11,815 nucleotides of DNA from an uncultured Clostridia bacterium. Lineage in GTDB: Bacteria > Bacillota > Clostridia > Oscillospirales > Acutalibacteraceae. Location of the stretch: NCBI GenBank assembly GCA_946006915.1, contig CAMFZK010000023.1:1-11815 (forward strand), written 5' to 3'. The position numbers and the translations under genes are program-made. Positions within the stretch are counted from its first letter, which is position 1; each line of letters starts with the position of its first letter. Shown here piece by piece: positions 6,425 to 11,815 of the stretch. Under the pieces are notes generated by a model. That model was not told where the DNA came from. It was given only the letters and a program-made list of their open reading frames with translations, and ran no database searches.

Positions 6425-7122
6425 GCGCAATATTTAAAAGAGAATTTAAGTCTTATTTTTGCACCCCTGTAGGATACATAGTGGTTGCGGCACTTTACTT
6501 CTTTTTGGGACTTTACTTTTCAATGATTTACAGTTACGGTTCCCCAGAGATTGAAATGGTAATTATTTCAATGTCCACCGTAGTGATTTTTGTTATGCCG
6601 ATTATTACAATGCGTCTTATGAGCGAAGACAGACGCCAAAAGGTTGACCAAGCACTCCTTACTGCACCGGTTTCGCTTACTTCTATTGTTTTAGGTAAGT
6701 TTTTTGCAGCTTTGGCGGTTTTTGCGGTAGGATTTTTACCGACGGTTATTTTTGAAATTATTATTTTAAGCAAGGTAAGCGTAAACATTTTGTCCTACCT
6801 TTATGCCTTGCTCGGTATTTTGCTTTTGGGTTCGGCACTTATTGCCATCGGTATGTTTATATCCTCCACCACCGAAAGTTCGGTTGTTTCGGCTATACTT
6901 ACCTTAATTGTGAATATTTTGGTACTTTATATGTCCAGTTTTGCACAAATGGTTTCGGTAAATTGGATTGCCAAAATTTTTGAAAAAGCAGCGTTTATTT
7001 CGGTATTTGAAAGTTTTGGTGAAAGTGTTTTTTCTATTCCAAATGTAATTTACTTTTTAAGCATTACCGCCGCATTCCTTTTCCTTTGCGTGCGTTCGCT
7101 TGAAAAGAGAAGATGGTCTTAA
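6421..7122 (+). CDS. ABC-2 type permease, GldF-like
   Basis: This is the transmembrane subunit of the same ABC transporter. The 233 residues begin with a short amphipathic cytoplasmic segment (FKREFKSYFCTPVGYI, 5-20) typical of GldF-like permeases. Six hydrophobic helices follow at about 17-37, 45-65, 90-115, 124-148, 153-175 and 207-226. The conserved cytoplasmic motif TMRLMSEDRRQKVDQALLTA (63-82), between helices 2 and 3, matches the TMR-x-EE/ED-R-x-LLTAPV pattern of the family and probably contacts the ATPase. The ATG overlaps the ATPase stop (ATGA, 6421-6424), which points to translational coupling and a fixed subunit ratio. The name GldF comes from Bacteroidetes gliding motility; this sequence does not itself show a motility role. 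Confidence 0.9.
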   Translation: MSAIFKREFKSYFCTPVGYIVVAALYFFLGLYFSMIYSYGSPEIEMVIISMSTVVIFVMPIITMRLMSEDRRQKVDQALLTAPVSLTSIVLGKFFAALAVFAVGFLPTVIFEIIILSKVSVNILSYLYALLGILLLGSALIAIGMFISSTTESSVVSAILTLIVNILVLYMSSFAQMVSVNWIAKIFEKAAFISVFESFGESVFSIPNVIYFLSITAAFLFLCVRSLEKRRWS

Positions 7123-7135
7123 AGGAGGTGCCGTA

Positions 7136-8794
7136 ATGGAAGAAAATAAAAACGTAAACCCTGAAACAGAGGTTACAGAAACCGAAGTTAAGCAAGAAAA
7201 GGTTAAGAAAAAATTTAAAAAATTAAATTTCAAAAAAGATAATTCTAAACCTAAAAGAATTAAAAACCAAGCACTTTTAAAACGCGGCGGTTACGCTGTT
7301 GGTATTACTGCGGCAGTTCTTGCGGGCATTATTGTTTTAAATGTTTTAATCGGTGTTTTGGCGGAGCGTGTTAATCTTGAATTTGATATGTCGCTTACCG
7401 ACCAAAACTCAATGAGCGAAGAAAATATTGATTTTATAAAGAAGTTGGATAAAGAAGTTACGGTTACTATGTGTGCTAAAGCAGACGATTATACAGGCAC
7501 ATATATGAACTACTACGCACAGCAGTACGGCGTAACCGAAAACTATACCGACTATTACAAACAAACCGTTAATCTTATTGAAAAGTATAACAATTATAAC
7601 AAAAAAATTAAGATTGAATATGTTGATACCCAAAGCACGGAATTTAATAAAATTTCCCAAAAGTATTCAAAAGATACAATAAATTACGGCGATATTATTG
7701 TTACCTGTGCGGTGGGTGATAACGAAAGGTATAAAATAATCGGTTATGAGGATATTTATACTATCACTCAAGACGATACTTATGCCACTTACGGATATTC
7801 CACAAGCACTGTTTCGGGCAATAATATTGAAACCGCTCTTACAAGCGCAATTTCTTATGTTACAAGCAATAAAACCAGCAAGGTTGCGTTTATTACGGGA
7901 CATTCTAAAAACGATTATTCTAAAGAATATCAAAGTTTACTTAAAACCAATAACTATGAAATTGACGTTATTTCGGATGCAATGGTTACCGATATTTCGG
8001 ACGAATACGACGCTCTGTTTATTGTAGCCCCTACGACCGACTTTATGGCTTCGGAACTGGACTCTATTTCAAAATTCCTTGATAATGACGGAAAATATCA
8101 AAAGGGCTTGGTTTTCTTTGCGGATACGTCTGCTCCATATCTTCCTAATTTTTACGGGTTGTTGGAAGAATGGGGAATTTCGGTTGGCGAAGGAATTTTG
8201 TTTGAAACCAATGCTAATAACTATGTACCGGGTTCACCTACCGTTTTGGGCTCTTATGCCGATTCGGAAGATGATATTACAAAGGGCATAACTACCTGTA
8301 TTACGGGTAAAAACCTACCTATCAAACCTGCATTCGATAAAGAAGGACTTTACAAAGTTACCTCTTTAGTTGCAACACCCGAAAGTGTAGTTAATGCACC
8401 GGTTGGCACGGCAGACAGTTGGAACGGTGCTGACGGTCATACCAAGGAAAGTTTTGCTACCGTTATTCAAAGCGAGAGAATGGATTATAGGTCGGACAAT
8501 GAAGAAATTAAAAACTTTGTTTTTGCTTTCTCAAGCATAGATTTTATTTATTCGGATTATGCCGAAATGAAGCAAATTTCCAACAAGGATATTGCCTTTG
8601 CTGCGGCAGAACGTGCCTGCAGTGTGGAAGATTCAGGCATTTCGTTTGTTGCTAAAACAATAGAACAAGAAAGTTTTGCAAATTCCGTAACACAGTCCTC
8701 TGCAAGTGTTATTTCTATAATTTTTATGGCTTTGTTACCTTTAGCACTAATTGCAACAAGTATTTATGTTTATATTAGGAGAAAGAATTCATAA
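7136..8794 (+). CDS. GldG-like ABC transporter auxiliary membrane protein
   Basis: This protein belongs to the GldG-like / ABC_transp_aux group that accompanies GldF-type permeases. Its 552 residues begin with a charged, lysine-rich cytoplasmic tail (1-50) and a membrane helix at about 51-75. A large extracellular domain (76-520) follows, then a C-terminal helix (524-547) and a basic end (RRKNS). The motifs EFDMSLTDQNSMS (82-94) after the first helix and AFITGHSKNDYS (251-262) near the middle fit the family, where the domain resembles a glutamine amidotransferase-like fold without known catalysis. The ATG at 7136 has an excellent AAGGAGGTG (7122-7130) that overlaps the permease stop. An alternative in-frame TTG at 7100 lies inside the permease gene and is unlikely. 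The gene ends in a 1-bp overlap (TAATG) with the next. Its role is probably to bind or couple the exported substrate; that is inference. Confidence 0.87.
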   Translation: MEENKNVNPETEVTETEVKQEKVKKKFKKLNFKKDNSKPKRIKNQALLKRGGYAVGITAAVLAGIIVLNVLIGVLAERVNLEFDMSLTDQNSMSEENIDFIKKLDKEVTVTMCAKADDYTGTYMNYYAQQYGVTENYTDYYKQTVNLIEKYNNYNKKIKIEYVDTQSTEFNKISQKYSKDTINYGDIIVTCAVGDNERYKIIGYEDIYTITQDDTYATYGYSTSTVSGNNIETALTSAISYVTSNKTSKVAFITGHSKNDYSKEYQSLLKTNNYEIDVISDAMVTDISDEYDALFIVAPTTDFMASELDSISKFLDNDGKYQKGLVFFADTSAPYLPNFYGLLEEWGISVGEGILFETNANNYVPGSPTVLGSYADSEDDITKGITTCITGKNLPIKPAFDKEGLYKVTSLVATPESVVNAPVGTADSWNGADGHTKESFATVIQSERMDYRSDNEEIKNFVFAFSSIDFIYSDYAEMKQISNKDIAFAAAERACSVEDSGISFVAKTIEQESFANSVTQSSASVISIIFMALLPLALIATSIYVYIRRKNS

Positions 8795-10353
8795 TGGAAA
8801 ATTTTCCCGAAAATGAAAATTTAAATGAGCAAGAGGAGTTTTCAACCGTTTTCTCTAACCCGACTGAACATACAACCAAAGCGGTTAAAAACGGTAATAA
8901 AAAAAGAATTTTAACCGTTTTATCGGCATTTTTCGCTTTGGCGGTTTTGGTTGGCGGCACTTTTGCGGCGGTAAAACTTATCCCTAAAAAGAGTGACGAA
9001 ACAACAGACCAACCCGAACTGAAAGAAATTGAGGTTGTATCTCAAAAAGATACTGATTTAAAGAGCGTCACGGTTAACAACAAAAACGGCAGTTTTAAGT
9101 TTTACAGCGTTATTACAAAAGCCGAAGATGAAAATAGCGAGGACACTGTTAAATGGTATTTGGACGGTTATAAACAAGAACTTGTAAATACAAGCAGTAT
9201 TTCCGGTATTGTAAACAATATTACAAAAATTTCGGCTTCCCGTGAAATTACCCAAAAAACCGCTGAAGAATGCGGACTTGTAAACCCCGCTATCAGCGCC
9301 GATGTTTTGGCAAATGACGGCGGTAAATGGAGTGTGCAAATAGGCGGCAAATCGCCCGATAATTCGGGGGTGTATTTAAAACTTTCCACTAAAGATACAA
9401 TATATCTTATTCCCGATGCGATTGACGAATCCCTTACATTTGAACCGCTTGATTTCGCAAATACTGACAGTATCGAGGGAATAAGTTTAGACAGTAATTA
9501 CAGCGATTATACCGAGAGCGGTAAACTTACAAGTTTTGACAGTATAACCGTATCGGGCAAGAATTTCCCTAAAAATGTGGTTATTAAACCCAATAATAAC
9601 AATATAGCGGAAATGATGCCCTATGTTATTACCGAACCGGTTGAGAGAGTTGCCGAAAATGCCGATAAACTTTTATCCCTTTTTGCGGACGGTGTAACCG
9701 TTTCGGGTGCATATTCTTTTGATGTGACACCAAAAACACTTTCGGCTTTGGGACTGAATAATCCCGATTTTTCGGCAAAAATTAAGGTTAAGGATTTTAC
9801 TTACACCTATAAATTTAAACTTCAAAGTGACGGCAATTATGCAGTTGTAACCGATGACAGTATTATGGTTAAAAAAGTATCTGCCGATTCGCTGGAAGTT
9901 TTAGGGTATACCGAAACCGGTTTCTACGCTAAATGGGTGTTTATTGAAAGCATAGAAAAAATCGCTAATCTAACCGTAAATTCGGGCGGAAAGAGTTACA
10001 GTTTTGATATTAAAGCCAATACGGATGAAGAAGCGGATGAAAAGTACATTGTAAATTATGACGGTAAGACGCTAAAATCTTCCGACTTCCAAGCATTTTA
10101 TCAATACTGTATTTCGCTTCAATGTTCTGACTTTACTACCGAAAATTTAAACACTCCGGATGATGCAAGTTTGGTTTATTCCTACAATGACGGTACAAAA
10201 GCGGTTACCGTAACCTTTAAAAAAGCAACCGCTACAAAATATCAGTATTATATAAACGGTCAGCCGATGGGCAAGGTTAATTCTTCGGAATTTAATAAGT
10301 TAGATAAATATTTGCAACAACTTGTAAGCGGAAAAACCGTAACATATAATTAA
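8794..10353 (+). CDS. DUF4340 domain protein of the Gld-like ABC operon
   Basis: This is a membrane-anchored extracellular protein with DUF4340-type sequence; its function is not known. The 519 residues start with a charged cytoplasmic segment (1-38), then one membrane helix (about 39-60), then a large extracellular part. The outer part looks repetitive, with about three modules (88-217, 248-371, 390-510). Each has a strand motif such as SVTVNNKNG or NLTVNSGGK, a helical stretch, and a strand-rich half ending in D/E-SL-like turns. The parallel TQKTAEECGLVNPAISA (153-169) and TPKTLSALGLNNPDFSA (312-328) is clear. The gene starts 1 bp inside the gldG-like stop codon and has AGGAG at 8777-8781, so it is coupled to it. 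DUF4340 genes commonly follow gldF-gldG-like genes, which suggests a partner of the transporter outside the membrane. Confidence 0.85.
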   Translation: MENFPENENLNEQEEFSTVFSNPTEHTTKAVKNGNKKRILTVLSAFFALAVLVGGTFAAVKLIPKKSDETTDQPELKEIEVVSQKDTDLKSVTVNNKNGSFKFYSVITKAEDENSEDTVKWYLDGYKQELVNTSSISGIVNNITKISASREITQKTAEECGLVNPAISADVLANDGGKWSVQIGGKSPDNSGVYLKLSTKDTIYLIPDAIDESLTFEPLDFANTDSIEGISLDSNYSDYTESGKLTSFDSITVSGKNFPKNVVIKPNNNNIAEMMPYVITEPVERVAENADKLLSLFADGVTVSGAYSFDVTPKTLSALGLNNPDFSAKIKVKDFTYTYKFKLQSDGNYAVVTDDSIMVKKVSADSLEVLGYTETGFYAKWVFIESIEKIANLTVNSGGKSYSFDIKANTDEEADEKYIVNYDGKTLKSSDFQAFYQYCISLQCSDFTTENLNTPDDASLVYSYNDGTKAVTVTFKKATATKYQYYINGQPMGKVNSSEFNKLDKYLQQLVSGKTVTYN

Positions 10354-10357
10354 ACTT

Positions 10358-10394
10358 AAAAATCAGCCGGATTTTAATAGCGGCTGATTTTTTT
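10358..10394 (+). terminator. Intrinsic terminator of the ABC operon
   Basis: A 12-bp stem (AAAAATCAGCCG at 10358-10369 with its complement at 10381-10392) encloses an 11-nt loop and ends in seven T residues (10388-10394). It begins 5 bp after the DUF4340 gene stop and closes the four-gene operon. Confidence 0.92.
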
Positions 10395-10402
10395 ATGTAG
10401 GG

Positions 10403-10436
10403 AAATTTCAAAAAATGTAATTAGTGCTTGAAATTT
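10403..10436 (+). repeat. 9-bp inverted repeat, candidate operator of the MFS gene
   Basis: AAATTTCAA (10403-10411) and its exact inverse TTGAAATTT (10428-10436) are separated by 16 bp, so the arms repeat every 25 bp. The left arm sits in the palindrome GAAATTTC (10402-10409). The right arm contains the -35 hexamer TTGAAA of the promoter below, which would suit a repressor site. Whether a regulator binds is inference; a chance match in A/T-rich DNA is possible. Confidence 0.5.
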
Positions 10437-10455
10437 GTAAAAAAAGTGATAAAAT
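10428..10455 (+). promoter_or_regulatory. Promoter of the OFA-family transporter gene
   Basis: TTGAAA (10428-10433) and TAAAAT (10450-10455) are 16 bp apart, with TGA (10447-10449) making an extended -10. Transcription would start near 10462, about 27 nt before the ATG. It lies after the DUF4340 terminator, so the transporter is a separate transcription unit. Confidence 0.65.
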
Positions 10456-10488
10456 AACAAGTACTACTACTTTTAAGGAGTTTGAGTT

Positions 10489-11796
10489 ATGGTACAAAAT
10501 AAAGGATGGCGTTCTAACAAATGGATAAGAGCGGCAATTCCCGCATTGTTACTTCATTGCAGTATCGGTACGGTTTATTGTTGGTCTATATTCAGTCAGG
10601 AAATAGGCGACTATATCGGTTTCGGGAAAAGTGCTACCGAATGGGCATTTTCACTTGCAATTTTCTTTCTCGGTATGTCGGCGGCTTTTTTGGGTAATGT
10701 TGTAGAAAAGGATATTCATAAATCTTCCTTAATTGCTACAATTTGTTTCTCGGTCGGAATGGCGGGAACAGGCGGATTTATCTATTACGGCGGCAAACAT
10801 CCGGGCAGTGTGGTTTCGCTTATCGGTATTTACCTTTGCTACGGCGTTATTATGGGTATAGGTCTTGGCACGGGTTATCTTTCACCTGTTAAAACCTTAA
10901 TGCTTTGGTTCGAAGATAAAAAAGGTTTGGCAACAGGTCTTGCCGTTGCAGGTTTTGGTGCGGCCAAGGCAATTGCAAGCCCTATTATGAAGTCATTGTT
11001 AGACGCTTTGGGCAAAAGCGGAATTTACAAAATGTTCTTTATTTTAGCAGGCGTATATTTTGTTATGATGTTTGTAGGCCACCTGCTTTTAAAGAAGCCG
11101 GACAGTTGGCACGAACCGCAGAATAAAAAAGAAAGCAAAAGCATTATGTCGGTTTTAAAAAGCCGTCCAATTACCAACTATATCGGTATTTGGCTTATGT
11201 TCTACATAAACATTACCTGCGGATTGGCACTTATAAGCCAAGAAAAAATGATAGTTAAATGTATCGGTCTTGCGGGTTATGTGGGTATTATTTCCACCGT
11301 TTCGGCTATATTTAATGCAGGCGGACGACTCGGATTTTCGGCTTGGGGTGACAAACTTAAAAGCCGTAACACAATTTACAAGGTAATTTTTGTGCTTTCA
11401 ATAGTTGCTACCTTGCTTGTTATTGCTACCAAAGGTATTACAAACGGTGCAGGTAACATACTGCTTACCGCACTTGTGTTAGTGCTTATTATGGTTGTAA
11501 ATGCGGGATACGGCGGCGGATTTTCCAATGTACCCACACTTCTTTCCGACCATTACGGTATGAGTAACATCAGCGCTATTCACGGTATTACCCTTTCGGC
11601 TTGGGGATTTGCAGGTCTTACCGGCAACCAACTTGCAACCTTTATTGTAGACCATTTCGGTGAATGGCAAGAAGTTCACGGTAATATGGTTAATCCCGTG
11701 GGTTATCAAACCGTACTTTATGTAACTGTGGCACTTTATACGGTTTCATTACTTTTAAGTTGCTTATTGGTTAAAAACTATAAATCGGAAAATTAA
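10489..11796 (+). CDS. Major facilitator transporter, OFA family
   Basis: This is a 12-helix major facilitator superfamily transporter of the oxalate/formate antiporter (OFA) group, acting in the cytoplasmic membrane. The 435 residues show an early GTVYCWSIF segment (27-35) and GIGLGTGYLSPVK (123-135). The loop WFEDKKGLATGLAVAGFG (140-157) and GYGGGFSNVPTLLSDHYG (340-357) follow; these are the family hallmarks. A charged cytoplasmic loop (about 202-226) divides the two six-helix halves. AGGRLGFSAWGDKLKSRN (277-294) is the second-half counterpart of the conserved loop motif. No lysine or arginine occurs in 341-390, the region of helices 10-11. The oxalate transporter OxlT, as recalled, uses a lysine in helix 11, so oxalate is not supported as the substrate. 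An AAGGAG (10475-10480) precedes the ATG by 8 bp. Nineteen bases follow the stop before the window ends. Confidence 0.88.
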   Translation: MVQNKGWRSNKWIRAAIPALLLHCSIGTVYCWSIFSQEIGDYIGFGKSATEWAFSLAIFFLGMSAAFLGNVVEKDIHKSSLIATICFSVGMAGTGGFIYYGGKHPGSVVSLIGIYLCYGVIMGIGLGTGYLSPVKTLMLWFEDKKGLATGLAVAGFGAAKAIASPIMKSLLDALGKSGIYKMFFILAGVYFVMMFVGHLLLKKPDSWHEPQNKKESKSIMSVLKSRPITNYIGIWLMFYINITCGLALISQEKMIVKCIGLAGYVGIISTVSAIFNAGGRLGFSAWGDKLKSRNTIYKVIFVLSIVATLLVIATKGITNGAGNILLTALVLVLIMVVNAGYGGGFSNVPTLLSDHYGMSNISAIHGITLSAWGFAGLTGNQLATFIVDHFGEWQEVHGNMVNPVGYQTVLYVTVALYTVSLLLSCLLVKNYKSEN

Positions 11797-11815
11797 AACA
11801 AAAAGACGGAAGTTT

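Noticed and set aside
7746..8291. Small + strand frames at 7746-8027 and 8079-8291 as separate genes
   Set aside because: They lie entirely inside the gldG-like gene in another frame, have no ribosome binding site of note and show no recognisable domain.
1..11815. Mobile element, phage or defence island
   Set aside because: No transposase, integrase, terminal repeats, tRNA attachment site or defence domain is visible, and all genes look like ordinary chromosomal functions with uniform composition.

Overview
The window is a densely packed stretch of an A+T-rich bacterial chromosome with all eleven genes on the + strand. It reads as a Firmicute, most likely a member of the Clostridia (Oscillospiraceae-like gut lineage). 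The reasons are strong AGGAGG-type Shine-Dalgarno sites, textbook TTGACA/TATTAT and extended -10 promoters, intrinsic hairpin terminators, an rplM-rpsI pair, an ECF-type BioY, and a GldA/GldF/GldG-like plus DUF4340 ABC cluster. The taxonomic placement is inference from gene content. No tRNA, rRNA, CRISPR array, insertion sequence or phage gene is visible, and no gene looks broken. No stretch without a gene exceeds 300 bases; the four larger gaps (3533-3764, 4610-4736, 5283-5425, 10354-10488) hold terminators, promoters and the repeats described below.

Region 1 (1-3566) is a probable three-gene operon. It holds a KtrB/TrkH-type potassium channel subunit, its KtrA/TrkA-type RCK regulatory subunit, and a membrane-anchored phosphoglycerol transferase whose motifs resemble Gram-negative OpgB (MdoB) more than a typical lipoteichoic acid synthase. 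It ends at a strong terminator. Potassium uptake and phosphoglycerol decoration of an envelope glycan are both linked to osmoadaptation, so co-transcription is suggestive.

Region 2 (3567-4685) is the ribosomal protein operon rplM-rpsI. It has a near-consensus promoter, a small leader hairpin that could be an L13 autoregulatory site, and upstream a run of four 10-bp repeats with helically phased A-tracts. A bipartite hairpin terminator closes it. bioY (4737-5282) follows with no convincing promoter of its own and has its own terminator.

Region 3 (5363-10394) is a four-gene translationally coupled operon: ABC ATPase, ABC-2 permease, GldG-like auxiliary protein and a DUF4340 protein. The set resembles the gliding-motility-named Gld ABC system but occurs here in what looks like a Firmicute; its substrate is unknown. 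The DUF4340 protein appears to be built from three repeats of a roughly 120-130 residue module.

Region 4 (10395-11815) carries an OFA-family major facilitator transporter. Its extended -10 promoter overlaps one arm of a 9-bp inverted repeat that could be an operator.

No clearly new multi-gene system is evident. The most interesting items are the OpgB-like enzyme next to ktrBA, the Gld-like ABC operon with a modular DUF4340 partner, the phased A-tracts and leader hairpin at rplM, and the inverted repeat at the transporter promoter.
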